64,000 bases of DNA from Opisthorchis felineus (Eukaryota > Platyhelminthes > Trematoda > Opisthorchiida > Opisthorchiidae). How positions within the stretch are numbered: the first letter of the stretch is position 1; each line of letters begins with the position of its first letter. The stretch spans positions 1,797,060-1,861,059 of the forward strand of contig SJOL01008692.1 of the NCBI GenBank assembly GCA_004794785.1. The letters run 5' to 3'. The position numbers and the translations under genes were made by a program. This document shows, piece by piece, positions 11,661 through 24,680 of the stretch. The notes below the pieces were generated by a model. The model saw only the letters and a program-made list of their open reading frames with translations. It made no database searches and had not been told where the DNA came from.

Positions 11661-13535
11661 TCTGTCATGAGGTCTGATGAAGTTGTTATCTGTGATGCAT
11701 CATAGCCTTTATCGTGAAGTCAATCATCTGTCGTATTACTGTGTGTTCTGACAAAGAAAGGCGCCCTGTTGCTCTTTTTCATAGACACGGAGATAGGGCA
11801 GCACATCATACATGTGGTTGGATTGTGGATCGACCAGCGTCCAGAACTTTGCAACAAAATCTATTCAATTTCATCCGTATAAGGGTGATGAGCTGACAGC
11901 GTGACTTCCACGGCACGTCAGTAGTCAGACAGCAGTTAGCTCTGAAAAACTGAAAACCCGTACGAATAGGGGCAAAATGAACCAAATGTGTATTTGTATC
12001 ATAATATCGGAGATGTTCGTAATAGGCGGCAACTGATCACTCTGGATCGATCCGTGAAGGATTTGGGCACCAAATCGTCATTCCACAGTGACGCTTTTCA
12101 CAAACTTCATGTGCATATTGCTATCAGTCCATTACTGATAGTCTCAAGTCGGAACTAGTACCATCCTACAACATAGCGCACAAAATATTGTCGTCGATTT
12201 GCAGTTTGAATGCTTCCAGTAGAATGCGCACACTACTGGCATGTTCCCTCAATCCAGGACGAATTAGGATAAAGTTCTCCATTGATATCCGGTTGGTCGT
12301 CGCGTGTGCACCTAGTTTACTCACTCACCGCTAGGGTTACCTAGGTAATTGTACCGTATTGCAGAGTTTCCCACCTGTTGATGGTACGCAGCGCAACCAT
12401 CGATCCACTGAAACCTGAGGCGCATCGTGCTCTCCAAACCGCCATTGCGCTTTTCATGGCAAGTTGCGCACACGTGTGAATGCCTTCAGATCGAGGCGAT
12501 CGTCACATCTGGCCTTACAAGCCTAGGATCGATGACTCACTTTTGTGGGCCATGGGGGTAGATAAGCAAACCGCCTTATCGACCGATCGCCACTTAGCGT
12601 CAGCGTAGCAAACGTAAGACGGAGTTGGTCGTGCAAGGCCTAGGCCGTGGCGAAACGACTGCAACCCAGGTCATGCAAAGTAAACCGCTCATTCTTACGC
12701 TGGTTGAGTGGCATTCACATCCTGTCCCAGGGCCCAGTTAGAAAACGGCATGGCAATGCTGCTTCCCGAAACGCATAAACAATGCGATCGATAGAGGTGA
12801 AATTTGGGCTGCGTGTGTGAACCTAGATTTTGTACAAACTGATGTTTAGTCGAAGCACCACTTCTAGAAAAATTCAGAAAAACGTAACTGATATTCACTT
12901 TTGTGTAGGACCATTTTAGCAGATGGCCTGTGTAGCTACAAGGAATCCCTTTTTTTTATATGGCTCACCGTATGACGTATAGCGTCCACAACCTTCCTTA
13001 AAAAACACACACAAACACCACCCTTACGAGATACCAGGTATAAGATTCCTTAAGGTCATATTTTCAGCTTGAACTGGAGGGGATGCTTACCTTGACAACT
13101 GTAAAGTGGCTAGAGTCCATTGAATGGGACAGAACAGCCCTGATTTCCTTTGTTTTGTGAGGTGATTACAGCCCTACCACAAATTGGAACAAAGCCTCCC
13201 CACCCCGCGAGTAGAACGGATGCAACACCCATATGATTCCCAATCTGTACTGTGTTGGTCAAGTTACCTCTAAGGCGTTGTTGAGATGGTACGCTCTGAT
13301 ATATATGGTGAAGAAAATGAACAATGAGAACTTAAGGACAGTGAAAAGAAACTGTCCCTTACCTCAGTAGAAATTAAGTCGGCCAGTAGGGAGCGCTGGA
13401 TCATTGCCTCTAGTGATTATCCCAAAAGAGTTCGTAAAAAGTGAAGAGATTCTGACGGTTCTACCGTGAAATTCTCCCTTGGCCTGAAACGTCCAGAAGC
13501 GCTGTGTAGACGTTTCATCACCATGGGAATCGGGG

Positions 13536-13720
13536 GCGAGAAGGCTCAGTGGTTAGAGCGCGAATTTACTGACCGGAAGGTCCGCGGTTCGAACCCGGTA
13601 TCTGTATCTCGACTACCCTTGTCTAGGCTTAGGCAACCTGGCAGTATCCCAGCCCTCGTGCTTCCTTCGGATGACATGATATCAAAGCACCGAAAAGGTG
13701 TTACAGCTGAACGATTTTTT
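13536..13720 (+). mobile_element. tRNA-headed SINE (family A)
   Basis: The head is tRNA-like, with box A GGCTCAGTGGTTAGAGCG and box B GGTTCGAACCC, joined by ACTGACCGGAAGGTCCGC. The body (CTTGTCTAGGCTTAGGCAAC, CTTCCTTCGGATGACATGAT) ends in AAAGGTGTTACAGCTGAACG and a T run. It is collinear with the minus-strand copy at 42742-42930. It is not a true tRNA gene, because no 7 bp acceptor stem or proper anticodon arm forms. Confidence 0.8.
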
Positions 13721-13982
13721 GTGTGGAAATCACCGGATGTGCTCAATTCAAGATTGTGCCCATAAAGCTTTTTTAACTTGAATCGACTCTCGGGATGAAA
13801 TCTGAAGCCCACTCTCCCTCTGCTCAAAGAGGAGAAAATTCCGTAAGTCGCAAGTGGTCTCCACACACGTGATGCTGTCGCTTGATCAATCATTTAATAA
13901 GCGGCCGTGTGATGTGAATCGCGTGATCAATGATTAGAGCTTGCCAGATGCGAGTTAATCAAACCGGTGATCAACCACTAGT

Positions 13983-14100
13983 GGTTGAGTGGAACAGTGT
14001 TTAAAAACCAAGGTATCGCGGGTTCGAACCCCTCTTGAGGTGCGCACTACTAATGAGTTCAGACAAATGCAAAATGGTCGTACAGTGCTTTGCTGCTTTA
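13983..14100 (+). mobile_element. H2 repeat: tRNA-like head plus degenerate hammerhead
   Basis: The head has box A-like TGGTTGAGTGGAA and a perfect box B, GGTTCGAACCC (14021-14031), the internal promoter elements of RNA polymerase III. The ribozyme region at 14044-14088 has CTAATGA, a decayed stem II and AAAA for GAAA, but it keeps the stem I arms (GCACT with AGTGC). It is therefore probably inactive. Confidence 0.6.
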
Positions 14101-16196
14101 CAGCGTAGATTGCCTTTACTTGCAAAAACAAACGTCCACTGAAACTGTTACGGAAAGTAGCTTCGTCGATAGATAGGTCTCCATCCAATCAACGTCCAGA
14201 TAATCTCAAATTACAGAGGTAAAAACGTGCTACTGCGTATCTACGAGCCTCTTGAAGATAAAATCCTTTTTCTTATTAATAGAAGTGCACTCACAAAACG
14301 CCCCAGTTCAAAACACAGTGGTTCATGTAGTTTGTTAGAATTCATCAGCATTGTACATAAGAGCTTCCCACACTAATCTATGCGCTACGAGTGGATGTAT
14401 AGCGATTTAAATGCCTTATCTTTTAGCTTGGGTATGAAGCAATACGATGAATTTCGGTAAATTTAAAACAGTGTATAATGCTTCGGGTCCTTCGGCGTAC
14501 GCACCGGACGTTTATTTAGTCGGAAAAATTTGAGTGTGAAATCTCACCCAGCGGTAAATTCTTTCGGTATTCCGGCTTTTTACATTCTGATATACTGCCG
14601 TAATCGACTAGCTTTGGCCATAGCTGAACGTGACCTAATAAATACCTGCAGCTTGTAACAGCCGCATTTCATTTCATCGTTGTCTCGACGTCTAAGAGAG
14701 TTTCGTGCTACTACCGTGATGTACTCTCGCCCGGACAGAAAGAAGGGCAATTGACTCCAGAAAAGTCGACAACAGTAGTCTTAAAACATCACACAAATAT
14801 CACATTTTGGCTACATATATGTTCTGCGTAAGCCGATCTTCCCGGTTACGTGACAGGTAAGAGCATGAAGAGTTTCTGCCAAGCAGAATACTTTAGCCAG
14901 ATATTGCAAGAAGGATCGATCGGAAGAACGTTGTTTCGCCTTGGGTGCTAAGTGTACTGACCTGCAAAGAGTTGACGATGGAGTGAATTTCATCAATCCC
15001 TTATTTTAGGATGAGAATTAGAGACGAGTGTTGTAAAAATTAGGCTTGAGTAAAGAATCTACCCATGCATCCGTCCAGCGTCCGACGCTCTTTCGGCTGT
15101 ATATTGGCCCCCATGTCCAATGGACAAAGATAGAAGGCAAACTGTGGTTTCTTCGCTATTTGGTAATCCCATTAAATCAGCTGTTTGAGTTGCAATCGTA
15201 ATCGTACAATGAATAGAACACTCGATCTTAGCTCTAGGATAACCATACAAAAGAGACGCGTCTAGTTCCAAAGGATATGTTGCCTTTGAACAGAGGACTG
15301 CCCGGTGGAATAAACCAAACATACCATTCAGAAAAACTACTACCTTCTCTGTTAATCACGTGACGTAATTATTTATGTTTCCCTATTCCGCAGACTAATT
15401 CATTACCCTTCGGGTGACTGCTCAAGTTTCAAGACTGAACTATTCTGTTTTATACAAAGTCAACTCTATATTAACCGTTTTTTTATATTCGATTTGTTCG
15501 CATTCATTTCCGGGTTTGTCGTTGAACGTTTTGCCCACTTTGAACTGAACAGCATTTTTCCCGTTTAATTTGTCCGAAAGCACGCTGCCCTTTCTGTGCC
15601 ATCCTGTGTTGCTAACTGCCCAAGGTTCAATCTAGCCGTAAGCTTTCCTTTAATTCTGTTCATTATTTACCGTTAATTTCTTATAGAACCACGGCCCACC
15701 TGTTTATACTGTCTGCCCACGTCTAATTCAATATATTGTTTGCTGCCCAGTTGCGACTACTGAACAAACGCAGGTGAAGTTCGTAGAATTCGGTTTCGCC
15801 GCAATTATTACTGACCGTCCGTCGTTGAATTAGGCCACACGTTACCTGTCAGATGGGACACCTAGATCGTGTGTTTAGGCTAATTAACCAATTCCTTGCT
15901 TTGAGATCACGGCCTTAGCACAGGATCGTACATTCTCCTTCGTGATGACTTGGTCCCCTTACTCTTCTAATCTTTCCGTACTTATTCTTTTACCTGCTGT
16001 TATGAAGCAGGCTACCTTGAGATCATACCGCGTCTGATCTCCGAGAGAATACGCCAACATATTCCGAAGCGCCTCTTACACGGCTATACTGGACTGACTT
16101 CTAGCGGACTCGGTTCACACATCATGGATACGGATCACTAACTCTCAGAGGCGTGGGCATTCAAAATTATCAATCTACCACATACTCTCGTCTGTA

Positions 16197-16250
16197 CATC
16201 AATTTGGTTTTAACGACAGACTCAACTGCATCCAGCTGAATCTCTCGCTT
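16197..16250 (-). mobile_element. H1 repeat body fragment
   Basis: The minus strand reads CATAAGCGAGAGATTCAGC, then GTTGAGTCTGTCG and AAAACCAAATTGATG. No ribozyme follows. Confidence 0.5.
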
Positions 16251-17142
16251 ATGATGGCCCATCGATTTCCCCATGTAACGTCTCGGTGTGAACAGCCGAG
16301 GTGGTGGGGGTGCGAATGCTTGACGACCGTTGTGTACACATAAACATACTGAACAGAGTGCCACGACTATCCATGCATCCATCTCAAGAACGCGCAGCTT
16401 CAATATCCCTTTGATATCACACGTTCTGATGCCATCTACTTTGATAACACCTCCCTCAAAACTGACAGTGTCTCAAAACGCTTCTTGAATGCAACCATTG
16501 TTTCCACACTGTTTGTCAGTCACAATTCCATTTGCCTGGTTATGGTATTCCTGCTACACCATAATTAGGCGCGTTGGTTAGATGAATGCACATATTTCAG
16601 TCGATTGACGGATTACTTCAAAATTGGTGAATGATTACCGGCTTAGGGGATAAAGTCTTTCTTCCGAAACGCAGTCAGCGCACACTGTGGTGATTGTTTC
16701 TCCAAAGTAACCTGGAATACAACAAGCTTCCCAAGTTACTTTGTAAATCACAATCAATCATAATCCAATGTGAAATCACTTCACATTGTCCTGATACCAG
16801 TTTAAAGAGATACGTACAGACGCAGACACAGATACAAGTCAATTGCCAAATTCGGCCAACAGAGCAACAGCCAATAAGAGCACCCGAGCTACCAATAATT
16901 CGACAAATTAACAAAGAGATACTCAGTTTCATCTGAGTAAACGATGATGCAAGATTCGGCTAAACAGTGTTTTGGCAAGATTACTGAGAGGCAGTTGGGC
17001 ACAGTTCCAGGATGTTTCCATAGAATATTGCCATGGTCTCTTTGTAACAAAGTGAGCTAAGAAAACGGATAAAAATCTTTCTTTCAAGTACTGGGGGCAG
17101 TCTATTAGCGGAAAAATTAGACAAGAACGGTGGGATACTTAC

Positions 17143-17380
17143 TACACTCCTCTTCTGTGTCCGTCGCAGGATGGTCTCCCATAACATCGGGCAATTCGAG
17201 AAGATGGCGTGAGCCTGGGGCCTGGAGTTGACCTTTGCCTGAGTCCAGTTCCATAGTCGGTGACCCCATTATCTCATCTTCTGCTTCCCAGGATTCCACA
17301 CAGGTAGTCACCTGACGGAGCACCTCAAAAATATTCAGATAGTGCTGACGACGAGCCACATGAGCTGGTGTCCAGTTGTA
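17143..17380 (-). CDS. ANK: Ankyrin exon J: last repeat (24) and start of linker
   Basis: A 238 bp exon, phase 0 at its start and phase 1 at its end, with acceptor atctttctag and donor TGTA|GTAAGT. It opens YNWTPAHVARRQHYLNIFEV, the shortened capping repeat that in vertebrates reads G.T.L.IAKRLGYISV.DVLK. The following residues are an acidic, probably disordered linker containing HLLELPDVMGD and DTEEEC. In vertebrates a comparable acidic stretch precedes the spectrin-binding ZU5 domain. The final A of the exon needs GT from the next exon to make a codon. Confidence 0.93.
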
Positions 17381-20300
17381 CTAGAAAGATGGATAGAACA
17401 TAAGAGTAACTGGATGTTATGGGACAGCGAACGAGGGTGATGTACATTTGAGGGTATAACGGATATTTTTGCTTTAAAGGATGTTGAATAACTCTATCCA
17501 GTCTAGCTGATTAGATCTCACCTGCAACTTAAGTTCTTACACATGATCCTTTGTGTGTGGATCCACACAACCAGTGAATATCTGACAGCCACTTGTGCTA
17601 AAGACAATGCCGTAGGCAAAGGGTTGTTTGAAATGCAAGAGACCATAAGAATGTCCTCTGGCGATCCGGAGTTATACGGTCTAGGACACAGGAGATACGC
17701 AACAGGTATGCAAAGTGCTCTCAGATATCCGTGGAAAGGAAAACCGTCAATGCCAAGAGAACAAAAATAGGTCCATATTGTCGATGTCTAAACAGAATAT
17801 CAAATTCAGTTTGAATGCCAGTGTCTATAGGAAAGGAGTGGAGACGCAGCGGGCTCCTTACTGGCTGGTGTGATCATGGAAAAATGGGCATTATCGCCAG
17901 TATGACTCCATTTGACTTTTATACTTCTGATATCTTCGATGGAGTTGTGTAGTGAATTTTTGGGACTCTTAATCAAGTTCATCCAAACGTCTGATTCACT
18001 CTGGCAACACACTTATAGAAATGAAAGGGACATGGGAACCTGGTGATATATCCACATGACAGTCTATCGAAAAAAAAAACCTATTACAAGGCAGTACACT
18101 CATTTCCACAGCTTAGTGGATTCAATCAAAAATGCAATGTTACCAGAAGACTAAATTGTAAGCCACAAACCAAACTTTTCATCAAATACCCGAATAGATT
18201 TCCTGAGCGCCGAAACCACCTGTTCTAGAATGCCTGTGGAAAAGAAACTAATTTATTTTGGTCGATTGGCTGAGGAGACTTATTATTTGGCAAAATCAGC
18301 AACATCCGTCAATGGGACTTCACCTTTTGGCGGTTACTCTTCCATTTATCTTTACCGGGCGAGTTGTGTTGGGAGAACATCCAGTCGGCTGTCGGCAAGG
18401 ATAAGCAAGAATAGGTCAAAGCGACCAGGAGAGAAAATGCCGATCACCAGCGCAGTCGGGCCACATATAACCACTTCTTAGAGGAGTACGCGGTCCAACT
18501 CACTCATTGAGTTCCTGACTTCGTGTCTAGATTTACCTAAGAACAATCGCCTATCAATAGCGATCGATTCCTAGTCGCTCGAACATTGACTTCCCACCTG
18601 TTTATCTGTTTATTCCAAATGCACCGATATCAAAACCACCGAGTGACCTGAAAATCCCATTGGAACCTTGTGTACCTAGCCGTGGTTTGTTTGCAGTTTC
18701 ATTACGTAGTTGTCCAATGCTAGCCTACTGGCGGTACGTAGCGTGTTGACGAACAATAGAAAATATTGGACTGACTTGGTCAACCTGAAGTATAAATCAC
18801 CTCATCACTCCAAAAATGAATCATCACTAATAAACAAACCCAGGAACGGGTCAATTACGAAGCCAGTTAGTACCAGTGCGCTGAATTGGACTTTGTGCCC
18901 CTCGGTGATGCATGGAAGTGACGATGTCTCATCGCATAGTGGAGATATCACCAGACAAGAATATCTACAACAACTGGTTAATGGGAATTGCTCCCATCCA
19001 GTCGTGATGCTTTAGATGAGTGTTTATTTCCTTGTTTACCAAAAAAATGTGTTTTCTCGGTGGGTGGCTATTTATAGAATTTCGACTTTTCGAATCAAGA
19101 GTAAACTTTGAGTTACACCTCCATTTCGCACTTCGTTAGGTGATTCGAACTTTGAAAACAAGGCCGTTGCTCTCGATTTCTGTGGAGGCCACTATCAGAA
19201 GGGATCAGCCCTCAGAATAGACCATCATCAGTTGGTTTGTTCAAGCGTACTTCACTAGCGAACTATTTCCAAGCGAGAACGATTCCACAGAAGAAACATA
19301 TTTGTCGACCTCTCCAAAAAAGCTGTTTGGACATGTATAATCACAGAAAAAGCGAAAACTTCGCTACAGGAATGTCCGGTAAGGCGATGGTCAAAGTTCT
19401 GGGAGCAATCGCTTGGAGTCACTCAACGGCGCCGAAAGAGGGCATCGTATCTCGGGAATAACCTAAACGACCGGATTTTGGAAAGTTTCCGCCCCACAAT
19501 CATGAGATGGTTCTGACTTGTCGAACACTCAACTGATGTTCTTAAACAAAGGTGATTTCAATTTTGTGACAATACGGCGACTTCTTTAAAACAACCAAAC
19601 AGATCGATTTGCACCCCATTATGATTGAGTGGGTCTCACAGTCCTGCGTACAGCAACACCCCAGGATGGTCCGTTCCTCGAGTTGTCTGAACAACAACAA
19701 ACGGCATCCCATGGGTCCGTGCTACGACTCCTGTCCATGCAAACTACTTATGGCATTTCGGAAAATAAAACTGCCGCTATGTAAATCATTTGTTTCCTTT
19801 ATTGTTTTATTTACCAAATAGAGGGGTTGAACTCATTTTCCTGTCAGTTTAAACATTTAACTCAGCAAACGGTTGAAATCAATTTTAAATCCCGAAAACT
19901 TAAAAACAACATTAAACCGATACTTTTGAGAGTTCATGCTTCAATGGGGAAGCAAGAACACTTCCTTCCTAATACGTGATCTAGAAAACAGCTGGAAAAG
20001 TCAGCCCTTAATCTGTTTGTTGAGCTTGGCAGTCTGCCAAAAGAGGGGACACCATCTTTGTTTTTGGTGTATGTATGTGTGTCTTTGTGTCATGCGTGAG
20101 TCTGTACACTTACTTGTCCAGAATGATATTTCTTTGCAGAAAAACTAAATGCTAAACAAACACGTTTTCAGTGGTTCATCTTCTGACCAACACGCACCAG
20201 AATATGAGGATGAAACGCAAACGTAGTGAATCAGTTACCGCAAAGCAGACATATGATGCTAATCAAAGCAAAGGTCACCTAACACACAGTCTCCATTATG

Positions 20301-23300
20301 TAAGAGATGTGACCTGGTGTGTGTGTGTCATCACCATATAAGAGTAGGGGGAAGCACTGGACCAGCTCAGTTAGACGGACTTGACCAAATCTTTCTGTGA
20401 AAAAATTCCGACGCGAGGGTAGTGGATAGTGATATCCCGGACAGTCTGAATGCTTTGGACCGATTATGTCTTCTTGGTTCACAGTCTGAAAGGCTATGTT
20501 GTCTGGGTAGGCTGAAAAAGAACTCGGGCTTAATACACTACTCACAAGGGTGCTGAAAAGTCTTCGTCAGCCCACGACCGGTTTCACCCTTCCTTCAGGT
20601 AGGCGCAGTCCCCGAGCTTCCACCAACTTTAAGCTCTACTTGAACCCGAACTGCACAAATTTCGACTTATATACTCATTTGCATACCTCTACGATAGGGG
20701 ATCAGCCAACTCAGACTCCATCAAGTTCCTACATGCTTAAACCGATGGACAACCATCGAAGAGGCCAATACTGGCAGTTTGCATGTATTATGCATAAACA
20801 GAAGAGGTAAATTTGAGCTGGTGTATCGAATTTTAGGGACGGTGAGCATGGGAAGACTACCAGTTAAAAGTGACACCTGTTGAGCCATCTAGAAAAACAG
20901 CACCAGGAAAATTCGTTTCGGTTCAACTGTCTCTGCTATTTTTGTTCCGGCCCTGGGCTGCAAACTGTGAGACAAACCACTTTGGGTAGCCGTTTCTGAT
21001 AACATCCAGTTCCAGAATGTCTTGAGAACCCAGCATCCGAACTCTTGAAGTCAAACAGAGATTGACAGTGTGTTGTAGAGGAACAACACTGGGGAAACTT
21101 GCATATTGTCCAGTTCAGGTTGCCTTGTGGAGGACACTTCTTCGATCGGTTCATCTAGCCAGTACTAAGTCCAGGAAGGAAATCGAGTCGTTCAATTCCC
21201 CATTCAGTGGCACAAATGGGGATTGCACTAGAGTTAGTGAATCAATCTGGGACCCGGTCTAAAACGCACTCTTCATTAACAGTACGAAACGTATCGGTAA
21301 TGTACTGGTGGTACTGGACAAATTCTGATATAACTTCCTTTGATACCCAAGTTTGGCCCTAAAGATACCAACGACTAGAGGGCTAGTGTTGACTCATCGA
21401 CCATTCCATCCTTTTGGCGATTGTAACCGCATACTTAAGGTGCACATGGGAAGTGTTTTAGGCAAAATAACGCGACAGCCAATAGTACATGTCGGGTAAG
21501 CTCATTTGCTGACGCGTGATGTTGGTCAGTCGATGGACGTCACGACACACACGCACACACAGTCCAGTCGAACCAGAGAGAACAGAAGTCGTCCATTGCT
21601 ACCTTGGCTCACTTGCTCTCTATTCGGTTGGAGTTCGGGTGACCTTTGGACCTGGCCTCTCCTTTTCTCCCCACTATTCACGACTTTGGCCAATCTGTTT
21701 TGGGCCATAATGTGTTTTAGAAGGAATTCTAATATCATGAACAACTCACATGACGTTCAGGCGAACCAATGAGGCAGAGCAGCCGCCGCACTGGGACAAA
21801 CAGACTCAGTCCACTGATGATACACCCCTCTACAAACTCGTCCGAAAAAAATTCTCGAACATATAATGCCCTCAAAAAGAGTATGGTCAACTCACCCCAT
21901 GGCGAACTTAGTAAATAGAAGGAAAGATGTGCTTAAAATTGTTGAGGTTAGGTCATACCTTCCGACGGATCTTTGAATAAATGGTTTGCTAGTCCGACTG
22001 CTTGCCCCGAGCCACGTATCGAATCACGTATGCAGATCTCTCAAAATGATGTCCTGTTTGGGAAACTTCTAGCAAACAAAATTTGGCGGCAGGAACAGCT
22101 CTTCAAGCAATGCAACTATTGGGTTGATAACGTTAGAAAAAATCTAACTGTTAGGCAGAGATTATGAAAAGATCTGACTGGAGAAACGAGTGGTTGATTT
22201 CTGATAACGTATAGACCATCCTCAAGGAAAACCACCAAAGAGGGAGGGTGGTAAACTGGAGAATGGTCCCCTGTTGAAAGATCGCAAAGTAGAACTTGGC
22301 TAACTATTGCAACCTTTATGAACGCAGCCTACCCTTGGAGTAATTACTGTCTCTTGAATTTAAGGCAAACATTGGAGTTCTCATGACCACAGTGGACAGC
22401 CCGGTAAAGCTCCAATTGACGTCAAACCAGGTTGGGAAAACGAACCAAAAAAGGCAAAAAAATCAATGCTAGCCTTTGCAGCTGAAAAAAACATATTAGT
22501 CCTTTCGCGCTGTACCTAATAATAACCCCACTGTTCAGTTTCAGACTTTATTTGATGAAAAATGGTTGAAAAGTTGTATGGTGGTTTTGCGAATACACCA
22601 CCTCACCTGATTGTTGTGAGCAGCGCATAACAAATGCTTTATTCTCACAAAGTTTAGGCAACATCTATGAGAGGTGGTTACGCCAGCTGAATAATCGATC
22701 AGCCAAAAGAGGTATAGGGATATTTCTGGATACACATCCTAGATGGTTATGCTCCAAATATCGGATACCTTATCCACATAAGCAGTGAAGTTAGACGACG
22801 AAAAACATCTGGTGCGTCACGTGCAAATTGCCACCATCAGTATGCATGAATAGGTTCAACGAATTTAGATCTAGGTACTCAGTTTCAGCACTCTATTGTG
22901 GAAATTCTCAATTGCAAAACAGATTCTTCTGCTAGCAGGTAGAAATATGAAACTATGCTACCGGTGTTGACAGCATGCAGTGACGATTATGATATGTTGC
23001 CAGTCCTAGTTGCGAATGAGGGCAAACAAAAGCGATGTTTTATGGCAGCCGGATCATCCTGCGTTACACACTAGACTTGTCACCTTACATGGCTTTTGCG
23101 GACAAGAAAGAAGTGTAGATACTTCCTTATCAACGGAGGTCGAGTAGCATTTCTTCGACATTCCGGAGAACCGAAATCCGGGTCTATCAAGGTTTTCATT
23201 TGTCATATTCGATATGAGTGAGAGAATATCCCGAGGCCAGAAATTTTTGGCCAATCAGGTCATAGGTTGTTCCCAAAAGTGGATGAGCCGATGAGTTTCT

Positions 23301-24524
23301 CTGCACAAGACGCATGATAAGCTGATCGGGAAAATAGCCAAATTAAGTCCGTGGGCGATTAAGTTAAGTCTGCCGATAAGTTGAGCTTCTGTATCTGTGT
23401 TTCCACCTGTATCCAGTTCGTCACCAATGGTCAAACGAAGTAGGCATCACTTGGACACAATGTATTCAACTTACTGGTGGGGAGATTTCGAGAACCTGTA
23501 TTTGAAGTCCGTCGTGACTAACCGTAAAACCTTCATGGACTCTGCACAGCTGTTTCTTTTAGATTGAAGATTGTTAACCGGAAGAGGAACCTTGGTCGGT
23601 TGACTGACTGCCCTGTTTGTTTTTTGCTAGAGTCCGTTGCCATATCACTACGGTTAGTCTCTTTAGCTTCTTCCTTCAGAGAAGTTTTGCATCCAGGTGA
23701 AGAGAGTCACTTACAGTTACCTCTACTCGTCTGAATTTCTAATGCCACTTCAAGTACATGTTGCGCCATGCATGTGGAGTTCAGCCAACCTGAACAATCC
23801 ATCTGGGCGATGGAGCAGACTCACTCTAGTTTGTATGACGTCAGAACAAGAGATCACTTCTGTTCCGAGCACAGCCCTTCGCTAGCAGACGCTCTCACCG
23901 AAACCGTGCCTCTAGAAAGCTCACTCCAAAGTAGTATGTAGAACCCGACATTTTTGACACCTTAAACCCAACTTTGACCTGAATCCCACCTCCGTCTCCT
24001 TATCTTTTCATATCTTACCATATCCCCTATGTCGGTTTTTCACCTCTGCCTGGCCCGATGCCGTGCTGTTTGGTGTTTATCCTCTACGCATATTTGTTGT
24101 GACCACAGTAGACATGAACTGAAGTAATCCTATCAAAATGTCGCTTGCCATCAGTGTTTGTTTCATCAAAAGTACGCGAGTAGTCAATGTAGATTCTGTC
24201 CACTCTGTCCGGTATCTATTGCCCCGTCTTACTTTCCAGCCAGTGTCCAATTAGGCAGCAACCCTCCTGACCGTGTCATGCTAGACAGTTATATTAACAA
24301 ACCACCATTGTAAACTGTAGCGTATTGTAAGTGCAGAAGGTTGATGAATGGCTGACTAATACACCGGACGTTTACAAGTAAACTTGGTTATAGGTTGTCC
24401 ATAAAAGCGAATATCCTTAAAATCCATTGTTCCCTTAGGGTACCCATGGACCATTCTTTTCAGAACCGCTCAAAGTTCAGAACAGAAGATTATCCACAAA
24501 AGATGATAGACCAGAGGTGCGTAC
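17381..24524 (-). other. 7.1 kb intron between ankyrin exons I and J
   Basis: Mostly unremarkable sequence. The only repeat recognised is the minus-strand H1 hammerhead repeat at 20537-20690. Reading frames here are short and show no domain. Confidence 0.7.
20537..20690 (-). mobile_element. H1 hammerhead SINE-like repeat, minus strand
   Basis: The minus strand reads GCAAATGAGTATATAAGTCG, GTTCAAGTAGAGC and TCGGGGACTGC, then the ribozyme region, then AGCACCCTTGTGAGTAGTG. The ribozyme (20570-20604) keeps perfect stem I arms (GCCTAC with GTGGGC) and GAAACCGGTC, but the core strand and stem II are collapsed to CTGAAGGAAGGGT, so it should be inactive. Confidence 0.75.
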
Positions 24525-24680
24525 CTTGTTTCGCATATTTGGATTGGCTCCACTTTCCAGCAGGATGTAGACAACTTTGGCGTGACCCTGTTGTGCCGCC
24601 AAATGAAGAGCATTCGAGCCCATACAGGTTTGTGCATTCACATCAACCCGTTTGCCAAGAAGGAAACGGACCATATTCGC
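24525..24680 (-). CDS. ANK: Ankyrin exon I: rest of repeat 22, repeat 23
   Basis: A 156 bp, 52-codon exon, phase 0, with acceptor ttcttgcatag and donor AAG|GTACGC. It starts ANMVRFLLGKRVDVNAQTC, completing the repeat begun in exon H, and continues MGSNALHLAAQQGHAKVVYI to MRNK. The AAQQGH motif is characteristic of the penultimate repeat of ankyrins (vertebrate LHQAAQQGHT). The next exon is 7.1 kb downstream. Confidence 0.95.

Larger units (their letters stand above)
3869..17142 (-). other. Probable 13.3 kb intron between ankyrin exons J and K
   Basis: It holds an AT microsatellite (4155), a tRNA-like SINE (about 4325-4385, minus), H1-repeat pieces (6799-6850 minus, 6945-7016 plus, 10998-11203 plus, 16197-16250 minus), an RTE fragment (8039-8806 plus), tRNA-headed SINEs (11499, 13536) and an H2 hammerhead repeat (13983-14088). 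No additional exon was recognised, but short linker exons could be missed. Confidence 0.55.

Noticed and set aside
13536..13610. Possible tRNA gene
   Set aside because: It is repeated at 42742-42930 together with a shared non-tRNA body, which defines a SINE.
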